Source of the DNA: Alligator mississippiensis
Lineage: Eukaryota > Chordata > Crocodylia > Alligatoridae
Length of the DNA stretch: 64,000 nt
Reading direction: 5' to 3'
NCBI RefSeq assembly: GCF_030867095.1
Contig: NC_081825.1
Span: 46,986,501 to 47,050,500 of the forward strand
The notes beneath the pieces were generated by a model. The model was not told where the DNA came from, ran no database searches, and worked only from the letters and a program-made list of their open reading frames with translations. Shown here one piece after another: positions 52,262 through 63,374 of this stretch (positions are counted from its first letter, which is position 1; every line of letters begins with the position of its first letter). The position numbers were made by a program, and so were the translations under genes.

Positions 52262-55130
52262 ATGGATGGTGAGCCTGTCTGATAATTCCTACCTAAGTAC
52301 TTATCAGTGAAACTTTGAAGCATCATGCATGGATCCATTTACTTCACCATCCATTCACTCATCCATTTATTTCACTACCTTATCAGTATCCTGAAGTAGC
52401 AGCTGCTTCGAAAGACATAAGCAAACAACTGTACAGTTAGGAATCAACCTGCCTATGGTACAAGTTTCTTCTTAACCTGTCCTATATTGAAACTGATTTA
52501 AGCCTGGAAGGTTTTTTTCAAATTTATGCCTAGTCCTGCAGTATCTCAGACACATGAATTACTAGTGCAAAATCAATCAAGTAGGCTGCTGTGGGATTAC
52601 TAAGAGTGTAAAAACGTATATATGTGAAGAAATATTTGCAGGATGTGGACTGTTAAAAATAAAACAGTTAAGTCATTAAAAATGATCAAGATAGTCATTA
52701 CTTTTCTGGCAAACTGTTAAGTCTAAAATTTGTGAAGTATTCAGTTGTTTTGTTTCTTTGAATATGAGGAGGTTAGCTTTTATGAATATTATTATTGAAC
52801 TAATAACAAAGATTTTTCCTTCTAGATAACCTAAATGAACTGGAATATAACACAAATCTATCCCATCAGGGAATCAGTAGATACAAGTTACGTAGTTTTC
52901 TTATTACACTTATGTACATTCTGCTTATTAGGGAATATTCCTAGATGTTCTATGTCAGTTTAGCCAAATGTTTTCAGGTACAGGTTAGGGATTGCAACCT
53001 GGCCTCCTGCTTCAGGCTGCAAATCTTTGTCCCCTCCCCCTTCTCATGCACTCCAAGAGCTCAAGCTTCCTAACACTTACCCTCACTGCAGATATGCTGC
53101 CACTCTGCAGCAAAGGTAAGCAAACATAGGCAAGAGAGAAGCAGGGAGGGCTGTGGAGGAGGTTTTACAGAGGTAACAGACAGCCCTAGCTTTCCCAGCC
53201 TTTTCACAGGCCAGATCCAGCACAAGGGCCACAGGTGGGACCTCTGTTTTAGTTTTACTGAAATTAAAAACTATAATTTCTGTAGATCCAAAGCACCATT
53301 GGTGCTTTATTAAATCTACTTTCCCCCTTTCAATATAACTATGCACTGGATTATAGGTTAATATACCATAATTACAATAAAGACACAAGTTAGCCCACCA
53401 AAAAGAAAGACGGCAAAAGTGGAAAAGGAGGTGATAAATAAGAAATGAAGAAAAGGGTGGTCAAAGCAATGAACAAAGAGTATTTAAAATAGTAGCATGA
53501 GGCATTTAAAATATATATTTAAAGGTTATTGGTCATATACATCAAGGACTAAAACCAATAACTCAAAATCTGTTGCTGTAAATACAACAAATACATTTTT
53601 GTTGTATATCACTTTAAAGGAATGGTTGAGAACAAAGTGAAAGACAGAAATTGGATCTAAACATTTTCCATGAAATTTACCAGGTACACTAATGAAATGT
53701 GACATTCCCATGGTCATTGACCAGGTATTTAAAACAACATAAACCTACAAGCTAATCCTCAGGTGTTATCCTGTGACCTAGCTGATGGTTTATGCAGCAA
53801 CTTTGTGTTATGTTACCCATTTCATGAATATTCAATGCTAAAGAAAACTGTACAGTCCTCTGATATTCATACATCAGAGCTTGCAGGAGGAAACCTTTTG
53901 AGAACTGGAGCCTTTGAAGCCTAGTGCCTGGCATGTGTGAAGTGCTTGGCTTGTGTTACATTGCTGTTGTCAACACTTATGATTTTATTGTCTTTAGCGA
54001 TGTTTGGTGTTTTCCTTGAAGCCCCAAACTCTGCAGTCTTGTGATTTCATGATAATGTTAGCTTTCAAAAACAAACAAAAAATGGGCCTACCTCTCATTT
54101 TAGTTAAATGTAAAACTAAAGACTTCTGAGCCAACCTTAACAATGAATTTAAGATGAAGTGGAATCTTTACCTCCCTCCCCACTCTTTTCTTTAAACCAT
54201 CATAACAAGAATTTAAAAACAGAATGTTTCAACATACTTCCCCAGTGCTGGGTGTTGAAATTCTTCAACTTTGACACTAATTCATGAATAAGTTCTGCCC
54301 TCTAAAACTTCATTTCTCTGCTAAATAACTATTCGCTTAAGACGTTTAATTTAGCTCTATTCCTGAACAAGAGATCATAGAATTTGTGATGCATGCATCA
54401 ACCCCATCAGGAGACAGAAACTGCAGGGCTACCAAATGGAAATGGTAGTTAATACACTCTCACCAAGAAGGCATAAGGGAAAGCTATATGTAATGTAAAG
54501 TATTTGCTGTTTTTCCTCTACTGTAATGAAGTAAATGTGAGCAATCTGACAAAGTTGCTGTCTACTCAGAGGTCTCAGGCAAAAGGCAAACAGGTTTCCT
54601 ATGCCAGATTTCATGTTATATATGGAGCTTTGGTGGAATGATGCACAGTAAAAATATCTATGACCTGTATTTTAATTAGCCAGAGGAGATCCCATATATC
54701 TCTAAATGGTTGTATGCCATGCATACTAAGACACCCTGCAGACAGAAATGCTGAGCCTTTCTAACTCTCTAGCATTCATGACTTATGCTCTGGCAGGAAG
54801 AAGTGCTACAGAATCAGGCTCTTTCATTTCAGTAATGCTTTATACACAGTGAATGGGGACAACGTGGTATGAAAAGCTAGGATTTTAAAAAATGTCAGAT
54901 TACTTAGTGAGGATTCTAATAACAGCTCATCTAATGACAACTGCAACAAAAGATGAATCCTGTAATGGTCCTTTGACAGTTCATTTTCAGTGCATATGCT
55001 TAGTCAGTACATACTGTTTATTTGCTAAGCAGCTTAACGAATGGGGAGTAAGTAGGATGGTGATTAGAATTCTATAAAAATAAATTTAAATAAAGTTGGG
55101 GTATGACTTAAGCCCTTAAAAGTCAAAATA
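52262..55130. other. No gene recognised; AT-rich DNA
   Basis: A slightly GC-rich patch at 52985-53240 (GGGATTGCAACCTGGCC and GGCCAGATCCAGCACAAGG) may be a decayed hAT fragment. No credible exon or RNA gene was seen. Confidence 0.4.
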
Positions 55131-55249
55131 TATGAGTTCTCTTCAACATCAGCCTTAATTCAGTCACTTTCTTCCTAGTTATTAAAATGGGAATGGTTTA
55201 AAATCACCTTATCTCAGAATGCCACAGAATTGGACAACAAAATCTGTGT
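55131..55249 (+). mobile_element. MIR-like SINE fragment interrupted by an LTR
   Basis: TTCAGTCACTTTCTTCCTAG, then TAAAATGGGAATGGTTTAAA and ACCTTATCTCAGAATGCC, follow the order of the MIR core and tail. The LTR at 55255 inserted at its right side. Confidence 0.4.
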
Positions 55250-55254
55250 CTGTG

Positions 55255-56043
55255 TGTAACAGAGGGGCTATTGGGAGGGCCAATTTTCCCTTGGCCTGCC
55301 CACCTGTTTCTGGACCACCCACCCGTCTTCTCTTCTGTCATGGCTTGTTGTTAATTGATTAATGGTCTTTAATTAGGTGGGAGGCTGCTCATTTTTTCAC
55401 CTCGATGCCAGAGGGCATTACCTGCAGTTCCATTCCTCCCCTACGCCGCAGCCCAAGCTTTGCAGGCGGTATTTATAAATTCCTCTTTATGTTGGGGTCT
55501 CAGCCACTGTGGGCTTATTCCCCCTCTCTCTAGCTAGGGCTGTCAGCCAGAAAAAAAATCCAACCCACTAATTGGGGCTTGGGTCCAAGGTTCTAGCTCT
55601 CAAAACCCACTTGGGCTTCTGTGCCCTCTCTGGCAATGGGGTCCGCTCACTGCAGTGGGCCCCCAAATGAGGCCTCCTTGTTCCCCAAATAGCCTCACCC
55701 AAACCACCGGTTTATTAACATAAAAATGATAATAAAAAAAAAATAGGAGAGGCAACATGCCTGCTTACTTTAGGTGATCATGTCTCTGGCTCACAGTGGG
55801 GTGTACTCTCCCAGACAAGGCTGTGGCCGTGGTACCATGGTCATCAGGAGTCCCCTTCACTGCTGCCCCTCTGGTCTTCTCCACTCACTGTTTATAGGGT
55901 TCTGGCCTTCCCCTTCCTGTCACATGACCAGCTGGCAGGCCTGGGCCTTAACCCCTACCTAACTGGCCAGCCATGAACGGAAGTTTCTAGATTTAAAGGG
56001 GCCACCCTATCTCCTTGTAACAGGGCTAGGGTTCCCTGTTACA
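55255..56043 (-). mobile_element. Solo LTR, family A, minus strand, perfect 5-bp target duplication
   Basis: The plus-strand text starts TGTAACAGAGGGG and ends GGTTCCCTGTTACA, perfect 8-bp inverted ends. CTGTG lies on both sides (55250-55254 and 56044-56048). Its reverse complement matches the LTR at 34228-35181: GCCTGCCCACCTGTTTCTGG here against CCGCCCACCTGTTCCTGAGC there, and TTCCATTCCTCCCCTACG against CTCCATTCCTCCCCTACA. A TATA-like box (complement TTTATAG, 55891-55897) fits the minus orientation. Confidence 0.85.
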
Positions 56044-56289
56044 CTGTGAGATAAGAATTAGGCCTACTGACTCCAGAAGGATAAGAGTCTACACAGAAGG
56101 ACAATATAATACAATGTTTAACATATGTGCCTCACACTTCATTTGTAGAATTCTGAGATAGATTTCCTTAAAGTCAAAACGTGAGTTAATACATCACAAT
56201 ATCTATGTTTTATAGGTATATGGTATCATATACTTCTAACATCACACAGTCTTTAATGTATCTTGACTCCCAATACCACACTGAGATCT

Positions 56290-56425
56290 GGAAGCTCCAG
56301 TATGATTCTTTTACTGAAGGGGACAGAGATGCAAATAACAAAGTCTGTGGATGGCTAAAGAACTGAATCCAGTTTTCTCAAGTCCCATGCTTATCCCTTA
56401 ATCAGTTGGACTTTTTATTTTTATG
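56290..56425 (-). mobile_element. MIR-like SINE relic
   Basis: AGAACTGAATCCAGTTTTCT, then TCAAGTCCCATGCTTATCCC and TTAATCAGTTGGAC, read on the minus strand as the tRNA-derived head of a MIR-type SINE, with the core to the left. Diverged. Confidence 0.45.
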
Positions 56426-57060
56426 TTATTTAAAATTGGAGTCACAAGCAACAAATTAAAATGCATATGCAACAGTGCAGATGGAGAGAAATGTCAAGAA
56501 ATGATATGGCTTTTGTAGATGAAGTTATGGTCCAATTATTATTCCATTGCTACCGACTTATCAACCAGTGAAACAGAAAAGATCAGGACTAATCACTATC
56601 ATTGTAGCTAAGGAGAAAGAAGATGAAAGGTGGTCCTAAGTGACTCTGATGAATGATGGCATTGGGATCGAGTATCTGCCACTGCAAATATTAATTTACA
56701 GTTTAAGTGACTCAGCCAGACAGAGCTACTACCTGCAAAATGCTGCATGTTATAATAGGAAAATGAGAGGTAAAATATAATTGATGCAGGTCATTAATGG
56801 GTTGTTGAATTGATTTAAAGTTATTTAGTTAATTAAAAAGAAGGCTGTGTCATGAGGCACACAACATTGGGGAGGAGTGGGGGGAGTGCAGTACTGTACT
56901 TTGGTGCATCAATAGGCTCTTTTCTCAACTAATGCATGAAGGAGGCTGGTGCCACAGCCACCTCCCTTTTCTCTGTGGGGACAGGATTTTTGCTACATCT
57001 TTATGGAGCACCTTACATATTAGGACTAAGTGCCTTAAAGTGCAATACAATTAGTATGGG
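56426..57060. other. No gene recognised; AT-rich DNA
   Basis: Nothing recognisable. Confidence 0.45.
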
Positions 57061-57960
57061 CCCATATATGACCCCATTTCCTCAGCATGGCCCCTCTCCC
57101 AGCCCACTGTCCTCCACCCCTTCCAGGTGCCCCTCATTCCTGACCCACATTCCCCTGGCCCTGATGGTGTCTCTCACTCCCGATCCACAGCCCCCTGGCC
57201 CTGCTGGTGCCTCTCACTTTTGACCCACAGCCACCTACCTCCTAGGTGCTCCAGGGCCAGGTCCCACAGCTCCTTGCTCCCCCCCCCCAAGCAGTGATCA
57301 AGCCTTGGCTGTTGCCCATGGGAGAGGTGGCTTCTGTGGCTGGAACAGAGCATGGAGCCTGTCAGCCCCCTTCTTGCATTCTCCCCCATGAGTGGCATGG
57401 CTGGAGTGGAGCCTGTGGTAGGGGAATGATACAGGCTGCCCACTGCTGGTGCAGGGCTTCCTGCCCTTCTGCCCTCCCCCCATGGCCTCCATGGCCCAAT
57501 GGCTGGGACCCAGTGTGGAAGGTGGGAGATGGTCAGTGCTACTGCTGGCTGCCATGCTGTGCTGTACTGCATGGAAGCTGTGCTGCCATGGCGGGGCACC
57601 TCCTTCCTGCCTGGCAGCAGCAGTGACAGTGGTGGCATAAAGTTGTGGCCCTCACTGTGGCCAAGGTCAGCAGGGGGCATTTCATCATATTAACACAGCC
57701 AGTGTGGGGCTTCTGGCCATGGCACCAAGACTTCATAAACTTCCACTCTGGGTCCCGCTTGCTGAGCCATGGAGGCCTCAGATGGAGGGAAGCAGGACAG
57801 GGAGACCTGAGCCCACAGCAGGCAGCCTGTATCTATCTCCATGCCGTGCACAAACCTGGTGGGTACATGCCCCTCGTGTCTCCCTCCCCAGGAGTGTATG
57901 ACCTCATTTTTTATTGTTGCAACCCTAAATGAGGTTGAAAACCCAAGGTTAGGGGCTGCT
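57061..57960. repeat. GC-rich block of unknown origin
   Basis: A sharp rise in GC between AT-rich flanks. CCCCTGGCCCTGATGGTG / CCCCTGGCCCTGCTGGTG repeats near 57150 and 57190. The right end (GAGGTTGAAAACCCAAGG, about 57931) resembles a hAT terminus, but I found no left partner. Up to 168 codons are open on the minus strand, with overlapping frames on both strands; the composition and overlap argue against a gene. It resembles the GC-rich cores elsewhere in the window. Confidence 0.45.
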
Positions 57961-58095
57961 AGTCTAGGATCAAAAGAAAGAAACTTAGAATCATGTTAAT
58001 GTATCTGTTAGATTGATAGCCACCCTTTCCAAAGACACAGAGAGTCTTTCAGCAAAAGGACAAAATAACTTATAACCATAAACCTTCCAAACAAT

Positions 58096-58835
58096 CATAG
58101 AACCATAGAAAATTAGACTTGTAAAGGAGCTCAGGAGGTCATCTAGTCCAAATCCCTGCTCAAAATAGGACCATCCCCAAATATATCATTCCAGTAAAAG
58201 CTTTGTCAAGCTAGGTCTTAAAAACCTCCAGGGATGGAGATTCCACAAGCTCTCTGGATAACACGTTCCAGTGATACACTACCCTCCTAGTGATAAATCT
58301 TTTCCTAATATCCAACCTAATCTTCCCTTGCTGCAACTTAAGACCATTGTTCCTTGTTCTGTCATCTGCCACCATTGAGAACAGTCTAGCTCCATCCTCT
58401 TGGAACCACACTTCAGGTAGTTAAAGGCTGCATTTCTAAAAACCTAATAAGCCCAGTTCCCTCAGCCTCTCCCGAGAAAGCATGTACCCTAGGTACTTAA
58501 CCATTTTCGTTTCCCTCAGCTGGAGTCTCTCCAACTTGTCCACATCCTTTCTGCAGTGGAGAGTCCAAAACTGGACACAATACTCAGATGTGGCCTCACC
58601 AGCACTGAATAGAGGGTAATAATTATTTCTCTCAGTCTGCTGGTAACTCTACTACTAAAGCAGCCTAGTATGCTGTTAGCCTTCTTGGCAATAAGGACAC
58701 ACTGTTAACTCATATCCAGCTCATTGTCTGCTGTAAACCCCTGGTCCTTTTCTGCAGAGCTGCTGCTCAGTCAGTTGGTCCCAAGCTGGTAGATGTGCAT
58801 GGGATTCTTCCATCCCAATATTCCAATTTAGTCTT
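58096..58835 (-). mobile_element. CR1 LINE 3' part, older subfamily
   Basis: Begins with the CR1 terminus AATCATAGAACCATAGAA and reads on the minus strand through the 3' UTR and the C-terminal half of ORF2. The minus-strand frame 58411-58211 contains [20 protein letters not shown]. Further up, ACTTGTCCACATCCTTTCTG and CAAAACTGGACACAATACTC encode the usual W/L-D and Q-F-W-x-P-type segments. It is 5' truncated at about 58835 and broken by stops. It differs clearly from the copies at 15308 and 29157, so another subfamily. Confidence 0.85.
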
Positions 58836-59003
58836 GTTTGCTAAAAGCCTGAAAAAGTAGCAGGTCTTACAATGCTTCCTGAAGTTGTACAAGCTGAGGC
58901 TCTGGTGGGCCACAAAGTGGAGGGACTTTCAGAGCTAAGGAAAAACTATGTAAGAATGAGCTTCCACATTGATTTTGCCAAGTGAATTTGGTGCATTAAT
59001 GGC
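58836..59003. other. No gene recognised; short spacer
   Basis: AT-rich sequence between the CR1 and the next LTR. Confidence 0.4.
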
Positions 59004-59818
59004 TGTGACAGTTTAGCTTTTCCCACAGAAGTAAATCACAGTCTTTCATTTTAAAATTAAGTGGTTAACTTCCTTTATTTCTCTCCTGCCATGACTTTGA
59101 TGAAATAAGGTAGGGAAATAAACACAGTCCTGAGAGACAAAGAAGATATTGTGTCTGTGGTTCAGCAGAATAACTCTTCTGCGCAGTTATTATGTCTCTC
59201 TTAGACAACCGACATCCTGGATATACTTAGTTCCCTCTCTCTTTGGGAACTCTCACTTTCTTGGTTGCCTGCCCCATTCTTCTCCACAGGGGTCCCAAAC
59301 AAATGGCAATCCTGTGCCACCTTGTATTTTCTACTGATATCTAAATGTGGAGTTCACTTCCCTTGGTTAGCGCTCATCCACTCTTGTTTCTTTCTCTTTT
59401 ATGTCCCCAGGAAGGCACCAGATGTCCCCAGGTATTGGACTCACCAACTCGGAGGTCTCTGTCATCACTTCACTTCGGCTTCCCGGGTAAGTCTGTCTTT
59501 GGGACTCTCCTTCCATTCTCTTCTCTCTGCCATCTATCGTCTCTCTCATAGTCTCTCCGTACTTCTCAGTTTCTTTCTTCTTCTTTCAGGAACTGATTCC
59601 AGGCTCCATTTTCCTTTAAATCCTTCCAGCTGTCTCTTGCATCTCTCACAGCCAGTCTCTCCTTGCTGTCTCTGCCCTTTGTTTTTGTTTTCATCTGGGT
59701 CCCACTCTCCTCCATCCAGGTATCTCTGCCCCTTTCTCTCCTCAGGCTTGTTGCCAAGGTAAGTTCTCTGTTTTCCATCCAGAGTTCTGTGATGGGGCAG
59801 ACTTGTTGCCCTGTCACA
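59004..59818 (-). mobile_element. Solo LTR, related family, near-perfect 5-bp target duplication
   Basis: Starts TGTGACAG and ends CTGTCACA, perfect 8-bp inverted ends. ATGGC precedes (58999-59003) and ATGGT follows (59819-59823), a duplication with one change. CTCTCCTGCCATGAC near 59082 matches the complement of the GWCRTGGCAGACAAGAG box near the 3' ends of the family A LTRs, which suggests minus orientation. The rest of the body is too diverged for me to align. Pyrimidine-rich stretches with short frames are not genes. Confidence 0.7.
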
Positions 59819-59823
59819 ATGGT

Positions 59824-60417
59824 ACTTACAGGAGGTGGCTTTTGGCTGACCTTAGGGATCAGCCAAGGGATGATGATGGTGTTGGCACTGGATATATGCC
59901 CCATATACCTTATTCCAGGCATACCCAAAATCATAGATCAACCATGACTTTTTCATGCAATAATAGGCATGTTTTATTAATACAAAGTGATAGCGGATAA
60001 GAATAATGAGGACAAGGCAAACAAAATAAGGCCCCCATCCCTGATTTTATATTTACCAGTCCTAGGGTTGTCACAGATGGAAGGTGTGTCTGGCCAGTAC
60101 ATGAACCTCACCCTGTGGTTTGTTTTTTTAAATGTTAGCAGTTAGCAGCAAGGAGGTCAAGGGCTGAGGCCCACTCTCCCCACAGTGGGGTGGGTGAGAC
60201 AGGCTGGTGCCACACACTTTATGCATGGTGGCCTTGTATTCCCCCCTTGAGGACCCTTTGCTGCTCTGAAATCCCTTCTTTTATATTCTTTTTCCTTTTG
60301 ATAACTTTTATCTCCTTGGTACCATTGATTGGTCTTCCTGTGGTTGTTATGCTGTCCACATTTTATACTGCCAGCATATTCCTTTCACAAACCCATTACA
60401 TTTTTTCAAGAAAAATT
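59824..60417. other. No gene recognised; mixed repeat-like DNA
   Basis: AATAAA complement (TTTATTAAT, about 59973) and GC-rich patches suggest another decayed retroelement piece, but no edges were found. Confidence 0.35.
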
Positions 60418-60450
60418 TCAAAATGGACAGCTTGGAAGGTGTAAACATTC
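60418..60450 (+). repeat. 33-bp unit, exact inverted copy at 63119-63151
   Basis: All 33 bases, from TCAAAATGGACAG to GTGTAAACATTC, recur as an exact reverse complement 2.7 kb away. Sequence on either side of the unit is not obviously similar. It lies just left of a solo LTR. Confidence 0.9.
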
Positions 60451-60482
60451 CAATTTGGTTATTTAGTTTGGGCATGCCCCGG

Positions 60483-61361
60483 TTTGGCAGGGCATTGTTG
60501 TTGCTTGCCATGTTAAAGGCTAGGCCAGATAAATGGCAGGTGTCTCATGAGGGTTGCCATTTAGAGCTGAGCTCTCTGTGTTGAGGGGAGTAGCTTGAAG
60601 ACCAGCCAATGGGGAAAGACCATCTCCCTGCTGAGCTCCCTGTGCTGGAAACAGCTTGGAGGTATATGGGCTGGGGATGTGGGGATGGAGGAGGATACAG
60701 GTCCTGGGCATGACCTAAAACTGCACCCTGCCAGGATATGGAGGCCTGGTGGGACTGCTGGTGGCATGGCAGCCCCAGGAAATACCAGGACTGCAAACCT
60801 CCCTAGTGAAAGGTGAGTAGGGGGTGCTTGATAACCTCCAGTCCCCACACAGTTCTGGCTGGGGAAAGTCCAGACCTGGGAGATGTTAGTTGGTCTGAGG
60901 TTCATTTGATCCAGTGGAGTTGTGAGGGAGAGAAGGCAAGCAGCTCAGACCTGACTGGATGGACCATCAACTGGTCAATGCTAAGGCGAGCACCTGAGGG
61001 CGGTCAAAAGGGTGAGGGCCCACTGCGAGGGATGCCCAGAGCAAGAGGCTTAGGATTCTGACTGGCCTGAAGGCAGGGCCAAAGCCTAAGGGGGAGCCAA
61101 ATGTCCCAGAACAGGGACCACAGCCAGAGAGGGAGAAGAGTTTGGGTTCCTGGGATGCTATTTGTGATGCATGGTGCCCAGTGTTGGGGAAGGTTCAGAG
61201 CTGAGAATACCACCTCTAGTCATCGGGGTCTTAAATGGGCAGCCTCCCACCTGAGTAACATCTTAATCATTTTTCTATAAAGACATGGCAGACAAGAGAG
61301 GCGGGCAGTTTTTCCAGAAACAGGCCAACTCTAACCAGCCCTGGGAAGGCCCCCTGTTACA
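60483..61361 (+). mobile_element. Solo LTR, family A, 5-bp target duplication with one change
   Basis: Begins TTTGGCAGGGCATTG, with the first bases of the expected TGTGGCAGGGCACTG mutated, and ends CCCCCTGTTACA. CCCGG precedes (60478-60482) and CCTGG follows (61362-61366). It aligns along its length with the LTR at 34228-35181: ACCTAAAACTGCACCCTGCC, GAGGCCTGGTGGG, and GACATGGCAGACAAGAG against GACGTGGCAGACAAGAA. Less well preserved than that copy, so probably older. Confidence 0.82.
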
Positions 61362-61366
61362 CCTGG

Positions 61367-63370
61367 CCTTCTGATTTTGTCTGCCCACCAAAACCAGAAA
61401 TCCCAGGGGCTCTACCACTCATCATTGCAACCTAGCCACTTATCTAATATTATGGAACAGTGTAGTACGCGTCTTCAGTTTTCCAGGATGTGTATGTCCA
61501 CTTGTCCACTGGCCTCAAACACTGTCTGCTTTGAAGGCAACTTTGTCACAAATCGACTTTTAGAAATGAATTAACCCTTGCTGTTCCCCTGGACCATTGG
61601 TTCTAACGCATTTCTACTCTACCTAGAAGCCAGTTCCTAAAAGCAAATGTTTAAATATCATTTTCTAGCCATCAAAAGGGCATAAGGAGGCAGACCCCTT
61701 CTTTATTGCAAGTAATTTACTCATATTCATTTCAGTGGGACTACCTATAAGGCATTTTGAAGTAAGGCAGATTGTCAGCTATTATAAATGGATACCACCA
61801 ATATATAGAGCTGACATTCTAGCTCTAGAACATTGTATTTAAACTGTGAACCTGGGAATGAAAGGTATGTTGAACTACACTCTCTCAATATAGTTTCCTT
61901 AGGTCATCCAACTGTCAACAGATTTTTAAGTTTGGTACAATACAGGGTTTCTCCCCCCTCCCCCCCCCTCTTGCCCCTAGGTCGAAAAACATTGTTTTGA
62001 ATAGAATTTATTTCTGAGTTTCCAAGATCTCTATTGTTAGTGGACAAGATCTTCACATAATGTAATTTGGTGTAATTGCAAAGTTGTAATTTACAGACAA
62101 CTTTATCTGTAGGTTACAAATACAGTTATAGCCCTTCCACAGAATGTTCAGCTACTGGATTTGAACACTTATAGATCCTGAGACCCACACCCCTGAGATT
62201 CCTGGTTAAGCCACAATATATTCTTCTTTTTTTTCAAGGTCTCTAAGAGGTTTATGGGGTCCCTCTGTGCAAAGTAACCCTTTCTGTATAAAACTCTGCC
62301 CAAGGTCTTCTAGCATCCAGACTTTAGACTTTTATACAAACTTTGAAGGTCTTTGCAGACATACTAAGTGTCTGGAAAGATTTCACCTTAAAAACTAATC
62401 TGATACATCAGTGGTTTTATTGCTTTCGCTCTCACACAAAAATGTTTGCTAGGAAAAATGATGTAAATACACTTTTGATCAAATTTGAAATAAGATGTTT
62501 TCACATTTGAAATTATATTCAAGTGCTCTAGCTACAGTAAAATCTAAATGTACAATGCTGTATGTTCCATAAAGAAACAGCTGTCAAAAGCCTCAATATT
62601 GCATCAAGTATATGGATTGAGATGTCTATATATCTGTGAAGAGAAGGAAGAACAGATGAAATGACAAAACCATCAGTCAGCAAGCTAAAATGTCTTATTT
62701 TGGGCCATTAGTATTTTCTCTGTATTTACAAAACTAAGCATAAAGTGCAGCCAGCAACAGGTAGTCACTTGTGTGCATGCTTTGATGCTTAGGAACAGTC
62801 ACAGGGAGTCACATTGGGAAATGGAAAGGTCAAAGAGAAAAGAAAGCATTGATTTCAGTTTACTGAACAGTGTTGACCACTGAAGGGGCCATTCCAGCTT
62901 GTTAAGCAAACAGGTGAGATTTTGTAATAATAAACAAAACAAAGACCTTTATTAAATCCTAGGGTTTGTTTGGTTGTTAGATTTTTACACCAAGTTTTAG
63001 ACTGTGCTGTACTCTACATTTTTTTTCCAAACTTTATAGCTTGAGCCTTTGAAATTCTTGTTCAGCTAGGGCCAAACACTTGAAAAATGTTTCCTTACCT
63101 TTATTTTGGTGGTTATAAGAATGTTTACACCTTCCAAGCTGTCCATTTTGAGACTCTTTTCCAGTCCCCTCCATTTCATGCAACAGGCTTTTGCCACTAA
63201 ACAAATTGGTGATGCAACATCAGTTTCCAGTCAGTCTATTATTTATCTTTTGTTTCTAAAATATATATACTCTTTAAAAAGGGCACAAAACACTGACCTG
63301 ACCCAGTTCAGTTTGATTATTGTTTGAATTTATAATCAAGAAGGAAGATAACTATACATTCACAACTAGC
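61367..63370. other. No gene recognised; AT-rich DNA
   Basis: A C-rich run near 61954-61970 is the only low-complexity feature. 63060-63260, around the second 33-bp unit, is even in composition and might be a conserved non-coding segment. No exon recognised. Confidence 0.4.
63119..63151 (-). repeat. 33-bp unit, exact inverted copy of 60418-60450
   Basis: GAATGTTTACACC to GTCCATTTTGA is the exact reverse complement of the unit at 60418. The flanks are different. Confidence 0.9.
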
Positions 63371-63374
63371 ATAT

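Noticed and set aside
57174-57680. 168-codon minus-strand frame
   Set aside because: Overlaps plus-strand frames of similar size in a GC-rich block; composition biased and no recognisable domain.
59367-59762. 165-codon plus-strand frame in the 59-kb LTR
   Set aside because: Pyrimidine-rich LTR sequence gives Ser/Leu/Pro frames; there is no domain and the frame ignores the LTR edges.
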